Assembly: GCA_029204225.1 (NCBI GenBank)
Contig: MU832221.1
Span: forward strand, 17,658-81,657
Length of the DNA: 64,000 bases
From: Diphasiastrum complanatum
Taxonomy: Eukaryota > Streptophyta > Lycopodiopsida > Lycopodiales > Lycopodiaceae
Direction of reading: 5' to 3'
Part shown: positions 51,181 to 62,852 of the stretch, piece by piece
How positions within the stretch are numbered: the first letter of the stretch is position 1
Layout of the letters: the number at the start of each line of letters is the position of its first letter
Translations under genes and position numbers: made by a program
The notes under the pieces: model-generated
Seen by the model: only the letters and a program-made list of their open reading frames with translations
What the model was told of the DNA's origin: nothing
Database searches by the model: none

Positions 51181-52092
51181 AGGATATCTCTTAGAACCAA
51201 GTGAAAGACTAAGTACCTCCAATTACTCAATATGGAAGGTTAGAATGGGCATCCTAACTATAAGTCTATCCTTTCTATGATAAGAGTGATGAGGCTATTG
51301 GCCTTCCAATATCACTTTCCAAGGATATCAAGCCTTGTGAGGCTTGTGCTATTGCAAAATCACATAGAAAGCCATATCAAAAGTCTTTTATTAAGACTTC
51401 TCATCCTTTGGAATTAATTCACTCGGATGTTCATTTTTTTTCCTCAAAAAGTATTGGTGGTGCAACTTGTTTTGTTACCTTCATTGATGATTTTACAAGA
51501 TATACTTGGTTGTACTTACTTTCTTCAAAAGTTATGGTATTTGATCACTTCCTAATCTTCAAAGCTTATGTTGAGAAATAGTTTTCTTTCCAAGTTAAAG
51601 CTTTAAAATGTGATGGAGGAGGTGAATACATCTCCAACAAGTTCTATGATTATTGTGAGGTTGAAGGGATTAAGAGAGAGTTTTCTTATGCTTATTCTCC
51701 ATCTCAAAATGGAGTTGCTGAAAGAAAAAATCGATCAGTATGTGAATGTGCTAAAGCAATCCGAGTTGAAGCTTCTTTGTCTATTGAATATTGGGGAGAA
51801 GCAATTAATTGTGCAAATTAATTGTGCAATAGATTACCTCACAATGCACTTGCAGGAAGATCACCATATGAAGTCTTGTTTAAGAAGAAACTTCAAGTTG
51901 ATCACCTTAGAGTTTTTGGATGTGCTTGCTTTGTTCATGTACCCTTGGAAACAAGTAAAAGAGATGATCCAAATTCAGTCAAAGAGATCATGGTTGGATA
52001 CTCATCCAACAAGAAGGCTTACAGAATTTATGTTCCCTCTACCTCGGTTACAATTGAGAGTAGAGATGTTATTTTCCATGAGAATCAAAAAT
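51181..52092 (+). pseudogene. Ty1/copia gag start fused to integrase, deleted and with stops
   Basis: It begins with a gag N-terminal phrase (STSNYSIWKVRMGILT) and jumps after about 70 bases to integrase: CEACAIAKSHRKPYQK, LELIHSDVHFFSSKS, FIDDFTRYTWLYLLS, CDGGGEYISNKF, SQNGVAERKNRSVCECAKA, then GRSPYEVLFKKK and FGCACFVHVPLETSK. The three integrase acids (Asp, Asp, Glu) are present, although a TAG lies after KAYVEK (about 51580) and another after NCAN (about 51820). Most of gag, protease, RT and RNase H are gone. At about 52092 it is joined to the second Ty3 leader copy. Confidence 0.85.
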
Positions 52093-52094
52093 AC

Positions 52095-53570
52095 ATCTTT
52101 GAATATTTGGATTCTACGCTCTTTTGTGGCCAAATTTGGCTTGTTCTCCATGTTTTTGGCACAAAATGGAGGGTAGATTTCAAAATCCAGCAAGATCAGA
52201 TCAATTGATTGGTTGTGACTCTGTATTTTGGATTGCATGTGGATTTGGAAAATGTTCTTGCCATTAATTTCCAATTATGCATGGTGAAAAAACCTAGAAA
52301 GGGCTAAAATTCATGATTTTTGCTTGTTTTTTCATGAAATTGGATGGTAGGAGGCTGTTGAACATCAATTGAAGCTAGAAAAAGATGAATAATAGTCTTT
52401 TGAAGATTTCCTAGAAGTTAAAGCCAAAAATTCTAGCAAATGGGTTTGTAGGAAGTCAAAAAATGTCAAAAATTGAGCAATTTTGGTGAATTTTGGGAGA
52501 TAGATTTCTTTAAATCCATAAGGGGACCATTATGGATTTTTTCCAGCATTATTTGTATTCCTTTTTTTCCTTTCCCAACAAGCTATCAAACCTATAAATT
52601 GATGGGTAGAGGCTTATGTTTCAATTCCATCAAGTTTGTAGCGATTTTGATTTCTAGAAAGCAAGAATTCATGGTTCTCAGTCCATACTGCTTCATAGGA
52701 TCTGTATGAGGGCTTCATGGAACTCTTAGAGACCATTTAAGACTGCTTGGAACATCACTTTTAGGCTTGGTTGAGTGGTTGCATGTTTTTTGATAATTTG
52801 GTCTTGAAAAAGTGCGCCCTCCTATAGCTTGATTGGCTATTCTAAATTCGAACGTGTGAGTCCTAGGTGGCAGGCTGACATGGCAAGTGTCTTGTTCACT
52901 AAGTCTCCCTCTATACTGAGGTTTACAGCACCCAAATTGGTGTCATGTAGCCAAAAATATGAGCATTTGAAGTTTTGCAATTTTGTGAGCAAAATTGATA
53001 AAATTTCCAATTGTTCTGATTGCATGCATGACAATTTCCTATTTTGAGGTACTGTGCTTCCATGGAATGTCTGCATGTGGTTTCTCTGAGTGACATGCAT
53101 GAGTTCGTTAGATCTGTTTTGGGTGGTTATACGCATGTACTCTGACAATTAGATACAAAACTGGATTTTATAGCTGACAATTTTCGTAGAACTAAATTTT
53201 TACGTAAAATTCCGTAAAGTAAAAAATCAGTTTAATGTCGCATGTCTTGCATGCCTGATGGACATTAATGAAGTACAATTAAAAATCGAACGGTGAATCA
53301 AATTTTCGATTTCGATTGCTTAATAATTGACTGTGATTTTTTATGAATTTTTAAAAAACGTAAAATTAAAAAATAAAAATAAAAATAAAAAGTGCAAAAA
53401 CTCGAAATTTTTAGTTTTTTCTAGTTCCTTGTAATGCCTATGAAATTGACTAAAAATAGTGATTTGACCATACTGGAGTCAATTTCAGTCAGTTTTTGGT
53501 CAACAGTATTTCATTATGAGTTAATCAGAATTTAACTAAATTTAGTAATTTCTAGGATAGATATATCGAG
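52095..53570 (+). other. Ty3 leader, second copy
   Basis: Homologous to about 47115-48380, with an extra block near 52290-52490. Its own LTR and primer site have been replaced by the copia fragment on the left. Confidence 0.75.
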
Positions 53571-54110
53571 ATGGCCGAAGAAACTTCAAATCAAGCTGCA
53601 AATCAAGGTGCGCCATCTTATATGGTGATTTGACAGCAGTTGAGTACATCACTCAATGATATGAATAATTGTAATCAGATGAGAGATCAGCAAATGGAGG
53701 TTCTTTTGAATCAAGTCAAATTGATGTCTTCACCCAATCTCGATTTTCAACCAGAGGTTTATTCGGACGAAAAGAAGGAGAAGAAACCTGAGGTCGTCGA
53801 AGACTGGCTGGCCAAGTGGAGTAGTTACTTCAATCTGCACGATGTTCCTGATGAGTTCTTACGCGACAAAGCGTCATCATGGTGGCAAGGTTTACCGGTG
53901 AAGCCAACTACTTGGGATGCGTTTGCGAAAGTTTTTAAAAAAACTTTTGTAGTTGTTGATGACGTGGACTACTACCTAAAGTTCGTAAACTGCAAGATGG
54001 ATACAAAGAGTTTAGACTCTTATATCCAAGAATTCATGGAACTATGAAATAGGGTTCCATTATTCGATGCAAAGTTGGCATTATGGCAGTTTGTCCTAGC
54101 TTTGCCAGCC
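53571..54110 (+). pseudogene. Ty3/gypsy gag, second copy
   Basis: Starts MAEETSNQAANQGAPSYMVI, then a TGA at about 53631 replaces the Cys codon of copy one. It resumes MSTSLNDMNNCNQMRDQQ, EVVEDWLAKWSSYFNLHDVP and KASSWWQGLPVKP. Relative to copy one about 27 bases are missing in frame after VPDE. After the shared TGA near 54045 the reading can be continued as FDAKLALWQFVLALPADYQ, typical of the end of the gag core. Pol is deleted: only about 430 bases separate this from the polypurine tract. Confidence 0.8.
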
Positions 54111-54529
54111 GACTATCAGAACGAATGCAGGTGAAATGTGCTTAGTTGAAGCTGCTCCTTTGAACTTGTCAAAGCGGCCTTGGAATCCTCGAAGGGCCAC
54201 TTTGTACGTTTCCACTTTCTTGAACAAATACGCGATCTCCGTCGAAGTGACCGGATGATCTGGTATTTACGTCTGAAGATATGCCTGACGCTCAAGGATG
54301 GTCGCATCCAATTCACCTTGGAGATGTGAGGAGTCTTTTGCGCCACTTCTTATGAACCTTTGGGCCCTGAATGAGTACTCAGGATCAGAGATAAACAATT
54401 GAGAAATTGTTCTATCTTTGTGTACTTGCTTAGGTTGGTTGGTCAAATTGAGGATAATGATTCATGGGAAGAGTTAAAGGCATACAAATTGGGTTTTCCC
54501 TAGTTACTTGTTTTGAGGACAAAACTGGT
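54111..54529 (+). other. Ty3 3' internal remnant
   Basis: Short unassigned sequence between gag and the polypurine tract. The end (GGACAAAACTGGTTTAAGAG) is the usual tail of a Ty3 internal region. Confidence 0.55.
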
Positions 54530-54544
54530 TTAAGAGGGGAAGAA
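54530..54544 (+). other. polypurine tract
   Basis: AAGAGGGGAAGAA directly before the LTR start TGTTAC. Confidence 0.8.
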
Positions 54545-55009
54545 TGTTACGTCCATGTCCTGTATAAGGAAATCGGAATAATTTCTGACGTGGATAGCTG
54601 GTCACTCCAGGTGTATATGGTTGTTGGTTATGCCTCATCATTCCAGGCCTGGCCTGTAAAGTAATTAATAATCATATGAGGGCACCGACCTATAATTGGA
54701 CATAGGAGCACATGCATAGTGAATGACTACTTTAATGCAAGAATAGGAGGTTAATAGCTCAATATAGGTTGCATGGGGATCCTAGAGGGAATATTCTCTC
54801 TCTCATGAGGAGAATATGTCCATTGGAAACTCGCCCATCCTCCTATTGGAAATTCAGTTTCTTGAGCCCGTTTCTCCTCCTCTCTCTTAGGTTCTTCACT
54901 ATGGCTTGGGGGCTAGGTCTAGGAGGAAACTCCAGGAGGGATCTAGGTCTGGATGGGTGGTTTTGCTCCACAGGTATCCTTTTGGTTGTTTTGCAACAGG
55001 ATCTAGTCA
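54545..55009 (+). repeat. 465-bp LTR, plus-strand 3' copy
   Basis: Starts TGTTACGTCCATG and ends GCAACAGGATCTAGTCA, preceded by a polypurine tract, so it is the 3' LTR of the deleted Ty3 element to its left. Confidence 0.9.
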
Positions 55010-55144
55010 GATCTTAATTTGGTGATCCTTATACATGTAGCACGAGTTTGTTCTAGGCCAAATTTGGCATTTACATTATGAAACAACAATCTCACATAGA
55101 AAAATCTTTTTGACAAGCCTAAAGTCAAGATAGATGATTTTTCA

Positions 55145-55760
55145 TTTTCAACATGTTCCTCACAACCAACGAGCCCCTAGACTCAATCTACCACGGTATG
55201 ATGTACCACCGACCCCGCACATTATTTTCAAGTTTATGAGGAAGCATGTGAAGTCTATGGAGAAACCCCGAAAGAGAAATCTAGGCTCTTTAGCATGACT
55301 CTCACTGATGCGGCTCGAGAATGGTTTTTCAATCCTGGGCGACATGAGCGAAATGAGTGGGAATCCCTCAAGGATTCATTCGTCAAATGATTTAAATCAT
55401 CTAGATTCCTTGAGAGTCCATTCTTACTACAGAGTAAGATAAAGATGAGGAAGGAGGAGAGGGTACGTGATTACATCGAACGCCTCAAATACCTTAAAAC
55501 CGAATGCCTTGCTCATCTAGGAGCCTCTCAAAATTTAGTAGGCAAGAACTTAGATCGCCATAAACCTATGCTACCTTACGTAATGCCATGGATGATGCCA
55601 TCTGAGAAGAAGATGAAGGCCCTGATGAGGAGTACAAATCCCAATGTTCAAGGACCATTAATACTGACCAGAGCCATAGAGCCCAAGGTGATGGAAACTC
55701 ATCTAGTGTTGTCACTCAATTGCTATAACAACAGTTTGATGCCATGAATAAGACTCATCA
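55145..55760 (+). pseudogene. Ty3/gypsy gag remnant of another family
   Basis: Read in frame with stops: HYFQVYEEACEVYGETP, then KSRLFSMTLTDAAREWFFN, NEWESLKDSFVK, a TGA, FKSSRFLESPFLLQ and RKEERVRDYIERLKYLKTEC. This is the retrotransposon-gag domain. It differs from the gag at 48381 and 53571. No zinc knuckle or pol was found after it. Confidence 0.75.
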
Positions 55761-57740
55761 TGCGCAGATTGACAACCTATCCAAGGAATTTGAACCAAAA
55801 GTCAAAAATATGCATCCCAAGTGTCTATTGTCAATCAATTTCAACGTGATAATGTTTGGTGTTCACATGCCAACAAAATTGCTGGGAAAAAGGCTGAATG
55901 GACATAGGTCCGTGTCGAATTAATCGGATCGGGATGATCCTACTATTGCTCGAAGGCAGGGCTCGATGAGTTCCCTCGGTGCACGCACTACTGATGACTA
56001 AGTAGGCGAACACAATACAAAGTTGTGTAGTTGTTGTGAAAGCAAAGAACATACAATCAGACAAAACAATCAAAAAGTCAGACATGAAGACGTAGTAGCT
56101 TAAACATAAAATACTGACAAAAACTCCGAATGCAAAAGACAGTAATTGATTCAGATTAATGTGTAGGAATACACGTCAGTTTGATGCTATAAGCACAAGA
56201 CAATAACGGGTAAAACCGCGTGCTCAAGACGCTAACTCCGCCCTGTAAAAGTTATGAGCTTATTACTAACAATCCGTCTGAAGAAAGAATCGATGCATGA
56301 AAGCATTTACAATGTCTATCTCATTAACTACTTACACAATTAATAATTGATTACAATGATCAACTATATACAATTTACATTTGTGCAGATGTATGTACAA
56401 AAAAATGGAGTGGAGCTGTTGTGTAATCAGAAAGAAGATCGTGGCTGCTATCATTGTCAAATTAGTTGCACAATACAGAAAGTTTGACATATCGTGGCTG
56501 TTGTCATTGTCGAGTCTACCGATAAGTCGTCCAACTCTGACAAGTTGGGTTACTTTGATGAGTCGAGATTGCCATTCTCTTGTTGTCTTCAATTATAGAC
56601 AATTGTGCGACAATGCATGTAATGTTGTAGCGATGAATGGAACTTGATTAACATGAAATTTAGGAGAGTAGAGGAGGTAAATCAAACACTGCCCCTTAAT
56701 CTCTTAGCTAATTGTGAATTTCTCATCGAGCAATCTCGGCATGGATGATTAACTCCGCATTGTGCACAACAGGGTTTGAATGTTGATGAATCCCCTCGAT
56801 GTGAACATTCTACTCGACGATGTTTCCTCCGCATTCATAGCATCTTACCGAGTGCAATACACCATCGCCTCTAAGTTGATAGACATACAGTGGTAATAGA
56901 TTCCCCTTAGGATCTTCCACAAAATAGACTGGGAGGCTATTGTGGTCCTCCATTGAGTTCGGTGACATGTAAGATGATATAACCAAAACTTCTACCTTGC
57001 CACCGTTTGTTGAAGAAACTCATGATTGAGGTGGATCAATTTGACATCCGTCCTTTTGGTGAGCTTCTTTTTGTCTTGATTATGCTTGTGACCTCTGAAC
57101 CACTGGATCTGGTTGTCGGGCCTTCTATTCCACCTATTGTCATGTGCCAAATCTAAGCTAATAGCAATTACAATGGAAGTAAAGCTAAGAGCAAGAAAAG
57201 TACAAAGCATTCATGATAGCATATCCATAGAAAGCTAGAAACACAAGGATCTCAATGGAATCACAATAGAAATGGAAAGAAAGAGTACAAGCAATGTAAA
57301 TGGAGCATGGATTCATGTAGATAAGGCACATGAGAGCTAGCAATGGAAATCCCCATAGCTCAAATAGTCATGATTGAGGACGTGTCGTCCAAAAAATGTG
57401 TTGCCTCATTACAGATCCAAAGCTGTTGAATTAAATCCATTATTTTGTTGGCTTCAGATTGTAATCCTTGTTCCCTTGAAGGAAAAACTTATGGTCGAAG
57501 AAGAGTTTGATGAAACACCATATTGCTTGTTGGAAACCAAATCGCAATATCCTCTTTTGTTTGCTTCTTCAGCATCATGACAAACTAGATGATCTATCCA
57601 ATTCCTTTAGGATCGTATTTTGGCATTGCATCTGGCTGTGCTGGCCTGAAGATTTTGTCATGTTGTTTGGTAGTCACTTTGTTGCTCAATCCAAATGCTT
57701 CAATGATAACCATAAGCCTTGCGTCTGAATTGTGAAGATC
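55761..57740. other. unassigned DNA
   Basis: About 2 kb with only short ORFs in all frames, none recognised. No clear LTR or terminal repeats were picked out. Confidence 0.45.
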
Positions 57741-58866
57741 CTACATGAATGAATTATTGGCATGATCAATCTTCAATATAGGAACCGACAAATTTTGATT
57801 GATATTTGGAATTGACAATTGATATTCTGAATGGACGTTCATTTCCAAGAATATTGAGTAAATGAGATGCTTGCAAAGAGTGATGGTATCTCTTTCACTC
57901 AAAGTCTCTACGAAAAATCTTTCGTAGATTAGATCATCATGTTCAATAATATTGATGTCTCCAATATTTTGAACCACAAACTGAAAACTCTGATATAATG
58001 AATCTTTGATTATTTGTCCCATCTCATAGCTAGGATAATTTCTAGTCTGTATAATACCAGATTCATCACATTCCATTATGCACTCTATATTGAATGTGAA
58101 ACATTCATATAGATCAGTTTTATTCTTGTCTTTTAATTCCATTTCGCAAGAAGTATTGGACAAGTATTTTGGTTGAACGTGATGCAACGATTCTTGTGAT
58201 CTCAAGGAAGATGAGGTCCTTGAGTGATTTGTCTCGTTGACAACTTCATTGCCTGAATTGGCCTTTGTGCTGCTCAATTGAAAATCTATATTGAAAACAA
58301 AAATATTTTCCTCATAATCCTTCGCATCGCCTTCGTAATTATGACCAGCTGATTCGTGATGTCCTTGCATTAACATTGGATTCGCAACTGGAATTTTCTG
58401 GGTTGATTCAAATTGGGAATTAGATTGGTGTTGCCAATTATCTTGTGTACATTCCATAGCAGTGCATAAATATTGATTGGCCATTTCTTGTGAATTCAAT
58501 GGAAAATCAAGAGTTGTTGATAAAGTTGGCTGTTGATAAAGTTGGCTGATCCACCTGTTGAATTGGCTTTTCCATCGTTTGTAACTGTTTTTCTTCATCA
58601 ATTTGCACTTCTGGTACGTCTTCCGATGATGTTGATGAAGAATTATCAGATTCACTTGAATTAGTTTCCTGCATTGGATCTTTCACACTGAGCATTTCCT
58701 CTTGATCACTACCATTTTGATTCCCAAGACATGATTGTAACATGTTCCCAATGTTGATTGTTCCTTCAAGATCTGTATCAATGTGCTCTCCTTGATTTGA
58801 GTCTTGACTTCCACTATCAGATTGTTCATCATTCTCAAAATGTTGGATCCTTGAAGTGTTTCCCAT
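57741..58866 (-). pseudogene. unknown acidic/Ser-rich ORF broken by a 16-bp duplication
   Basis: The first frame begins MGNTSRIQHFENDEQSDSG (a Gly-2 that could be myristoylated) and is rich in Ser, Glu, Asp and Gln for about 110 residues. It then stops in an exact 16-bp tandem duplication (58516-58547, unit GTTGATAAAGTTGGCT on the plus strand). The second frame continues from the same point for about 258 residues to 57741. The second part is less biased and has words such as DLYECFTFNIECIMECDE, SLYQSFQFVV and LIYERFFVETLSERD. Sixteen is not a multiple of three, so the duplication alone explains the break; without it one frame of about 370 residues would run through. I do not recognise the family. 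It may be a host gene or a transposon accessory ORF. Confidence 0.55.
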
Positions 58867-58929
58867 GTCATTAAAGATAGATAACAGGCAAAACTAGTTA
58901 TGTTTCTTGATAGATTGGGTGTATTCAAT

Positions 58930-59677
58930 TTATCCTATAAAACAAACTGTTAGAAACTAGTAGCCATGATTATGCTATTTGCATGTTGAGGACATTGATC
59001 CTCCATTGTTGTACGCCAAGTATGGATTATTGATGGGAACTGCGTTATGACAATTTTTTAATGGTATATTGATGATAGAGACTTGATGTTGTAACTATTC
59101 CTGAAAAAAATCATTGATATGTTTTTTTTTTCCTACTTGGTTAAACTAGTATAGTTATGGAAAGAAAGATGCTTGAAAATGATTGGTATATAAAAGAAAA
59201 TCGTAACTATGGTCAAAGCATATTACTCAAAACTTCTGGCCATCTTGTCCTATACAGATAAAGTTATTAACTTGGTTTTAAAAAAAAGTACTAACGGCAA
59301 CTAAGTAGTAATCTCATCATCTAGTAATGCCAATAACTAAGTAGTACTTTAGTAACCAACGACCATGGTCCACATGTTAGTTCAGCTTTTGTCGGCTTCT
59401 CCTTTTTTTGTTGGTAACTAAAGCATTTCAAAGGTGTTTGTGTGTGGACCGCACCTTAGAAGCACATAGGCATTTGGCCCCAATGCGCTGACAGCCACAT
59501 GTTTTTTTTGCCGGTGCAGGCAGAAATCGGTGCCCGTCTCGCCGGTGCTCATGGGACAGCGATGCCAATGGGACATATTTTCCCCAGGCACCTATTCATG
59601 CAGGCAAAAGTCACACCACATTTTGCACTGGGCAAGCGAGTGCCAGCCCGTGCTCTAACCCCCCGGCGGGCGGGCGG

Positions 59678-59713
<36 letters not shown>

Positions 59714-60092
59714 AAGAGAGAGACGTATTAGATGTCATTGAGCACACATTAAAGATTTGGAAATGAAGCTAAATAGTTTATGAAAACGAACGGCTAAAAA
59801 TTAATTGTTGGGTAGGGGAAGTAGTCTGACAAAGGTAAACCACCAATGAATGAAAGTTAATCTTACAATAAAGTTGGTCCACTGTAACATCAACAAAAAC
59901 CCTCAAAAGGAAAAAATGGAGAGAAAATGGGGGTCAAAGACTTGTATTGTCTTCAAAAGACCAATATAAATAAACTTATGAGTGATCAACCTTGGCCATC
60001 ATTGTGAAGTTAAAAGTGTGACAACCAAGGCTGCCAAAAAACTCCCAAATCAAGCCTTCTGCCTGTCCAAATAAGCTTTTTTCAACTTATCA
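58930..60092. other. no recognisable gene
   Basis: About 1.16 kb. A GC-rich patch at 59480-59680 carries a spurious plus-strand ORF of 80 codons that runs into a microsatellite. The last part (59900-60092) is probably the 3' untranslated region of the PPR gene. Confidence 0.5.
59678..59722. repeat. GT/GA compound microsatellite
   Basis: (GT)n followed by (GA)n, about 45 bases. Confidence 0.93.
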
Positions 60093-60350
60093 TCACCAAT
60101 AATCTCCACAGGAACAGAAGCCATCCTTAAAATGGTGGTATCTGTTTGCATCCATCACACTGATGTCACGTCCAACAATTTTTGAGATGATCTTTGTGGC
60201 ACTGTGACAGTCACCGCAGACCCGAAGATTCTTTTTGATGCGAATAGGTGTCCCAAAAGGCGTGTTGATGAGCCCAAAAGCAATGGCCTGCTTCTCACTA
60301 TGTCCACACAAAGCATTCTCCTTCTCCTCGTCCTCCACATCATCCAGCAC
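60093..60350 (-). CDS. DYW deaminase-like domain of the PPR gene
   Basis: This 85-residue piece is intact: [20 protein letters not shown] with the zinc-binding His and Glu, [13 protein letters not shown] with the Cys pair, [15 protein letters not shown] at the end. The invariant Arg of RDANR is Met here ([10 protein letters not shown]). The preceding E region (60340-61110 frame) overlaps it by a few bases in another frame, because of one extra base near 60352. Confidence 0.85.
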   Translation of the reverse strand: MLDDVEDEEKENALCGHSEKQAIAFGLINTPFGTPIRIKKNLRVCGDCHSATKIISKIVGRDISVMDANRYHHFKDGFCSCGDYW

Positions 60351-61060
60351 AAAGTTTTAAATTAGGTTTATACCCTGCCATCTTCATCAACCCCACCAAT
60401 CTATCCAGTTCAGCCTGAATCTCCTTGCTTTGTGGATGAGTTGCATCACCTACAACAAAGGCATGCAGTTGGTTATCAACTTCGATCCAGCTGCACCCAG
60501 GCATTTTTTTGACACCTGCCTCCTTCATTTGATTTCTGATCTTTGCTAACTCATCCTTCTTACCAGCAGCTGCATAGATGTTGATAGCAGCACATAAGGT
60601 GCAGCATTTTTTTGGTTCCAACTTCACGACACGATCAAAGGCACGTCTTCCTATCTCCACGTGGCCATGGTTTCTAGCAGCACCAAGCAAAGTCATCCAA
60701 ACCACACTATTAGGCTGAATTGGCATTTTGTTGATAAAGAGCACAGCATCGGCCAAGCACCCTGCACGACCTAGAAGATCAACCATACATGCATAGTGTT
60801 CCTTGGTAGGTGTGACACCATGATTTTTACACATGGAATCAAAGACATAACGACCTTGATCTACTAGGCCAGAATGGGCACATGCAGAGAGAACACTAAT
60901 ATATGTGACCTCGCCAGGTTTCGTGCCTTTCCCCTGCATTTGCTCAAACAGAGCAAGGGCCTCCTGGGCAAGCCCATTATGTGCATATCCTGCAATCATC
61001 GCATTCCATGAAACCACATTTCGTTCACTCATGTTGTCGAACAGCTCCCGGGCGTGCTCT

Positions 61061-62450
61061 GTGCACCCGCATTTTGCATACATGTCAACAAGGGTGTTCC
61101 CTACAACCACATCCGACTGAAAGCCTCTTTCTATGATCTCGTAGTGGAGCTGTTTGCCCCTGTTCCAGGGCTGCTAGGCTGGCACATGCTTTTAGGAGAA
61201 GAACAAACGTGACATTGTCTGGCTGCACGCCTTCCTGTTTCATTTGCTCGTACAGAGCAAGGGCATCCTTGCCAAGCCCATTCTGTGCATATCCCGCAAT
61301 CATCGCAGTCCATGAAACCACATTTCGTTCACTCATGTTGTCGAATAGCTCACGGGCGTCCTCTGTGCACCCGCATTTTGCATACATGTCAACAAGGGTG
61401 CTGCCTACAACCACATCCGACTGAAAGCCTCTTTTCCTGATCTCGGAGTGGAGCTGCTTGCCCTGTTCCAGGGCGGCTAGGCTGGCACATGCTTTTAGGA
61501 GAAGAACTAACGTGACATTGTCTGGATGCCATGCCTTCCTGTTTCATTTGCTCATACAGAGCAAGGGCCTCCTTGCCAAGACCATTCTGTGCATATCCTG
61601 CAATCATAGCATTCCATGAAACCACATCTCGTTCACTCGTGTTGTCGAACAGCTCACGGGCGTCCCTCTGTGCACCCGCATTTTGCATACATGTTAACAA
61701 GGGTTTCTTCCCACAACCACATCCGACTGAAAGCCTCTTTTTATGATCTCGGAGTGGAGCTGTCTGCCCTGTTCCAGGCCTGCTAGGCTGGCACATGCTT
61801 TTAGGAGAAGGACGAACGTGACATTGTCTGGCTTGCATGCCTTCCTGTTTCATTTGCTCATACAGAGCGAGGGCCTCCTTGCCAAGACCATTCTGTGCAT
61901 ATCCGTAATCATAGCATTCCATGAAACCACATCTCGTCACTCATGTTGTCGAACAGCTCACGAGCGTCCTCTGTGCACCCGCATTTTGCATACATGTTAA
62001 CAAGGGTGCTTCCCACAACCACATCCGACTGAAAGCCTCTTTTTATGATCTCGGAGTGGAGCTGTCTGCCCTGTTCCAGGCCTGCTAGGCTGGCACATGC
62101 TTTGAGGAGAAGAACGAACGTGACATTGTCTGGCTGCATGCCTTCCTGTTTCATTTGCTCATACAGAGCAAGGGCCTCCTTGCCAAGACCATTCTGTGCA
62201 TATCCCGCAATCATAGCATTCCATGAAGCCAATCCTCGTTCACTTCATGTTGTCAAACAGCTCGCGGGCGTCCTCTGGTGCACCCGCATTTTGCATACAT
62301 GTTAACAAGGGTTCTTCCCACAACCACATCCGACTGAAAGCCTCTTTTTATGATCTCGGAGTGGAGCTGTCTGCCCTGTTCCAGGCCTGCTAGGCTGGCA
62401 CATGCTTTTAGGACAACAACGAACAGACCTTGTCTGGTGCTAAAGCCTGT
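61061..62450 (-). repeat. 303-bp PPR triplet tandem array
   Basis: The plus-strand landmark GTGCACCCGCATTTTGCATA occurs at 61061, 61365, 61670, 61973 and 62279, giving spacings of about 304, 305, 303 and 306. The codon-true unit is 303 bases (101 residues, one P-L-S triplet). The three right-hand copies are almost identical over long blocks. The fifth diverges after about 150 bases. Confidence 0.92.
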
Positions 62451-62852
62451 CCCTTGCATTTTCTGAAATAAATCAATAGCCTCCTCAACTGCTCCACTAT
62501 CAGCATATGCTGAGATGATGGCAGTCCACGAATACACATTGTGTTGAGGCATGTTGCTGAATACTACTTGTGTGCATGCACCAGACTACAGCATTTGGAG
62601 TACATGTGAACAAGGGTGTTTGCTAAGAAAATATTTGAATCAAGTACACTTTGGACTATATGGGCATGCACTTGCTTGCCCTCCGCCAGGGCCTTCCTTC
62701 TGGAACACCCCTTCAAAATGCAAACATAGGCCTGAATTGGAGGTTTAGTAGTTTGCTTGACCATAAAGCTCCAACATATGTAGGGCCTCTTTCAAGCGTC
62801 CCTCCTCACAGAGTTTGCTCAGCTTAGCAGCATTGCAAAAGGAGTCGGGCAC

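Noticed and set aside
59499-59741. 80-codon plus-strand ORF in a GC-rich patch
   Set aside because: Runs into a GT microsatellite and matches no family; probably chance in GC-rich sequence.
61061-62450. Regularly spaced repeats as a CRISPR-like array
   Set aside because: Units are 303 bases and encode PPR motifs in a eukaryotic genome; no spacer structure.
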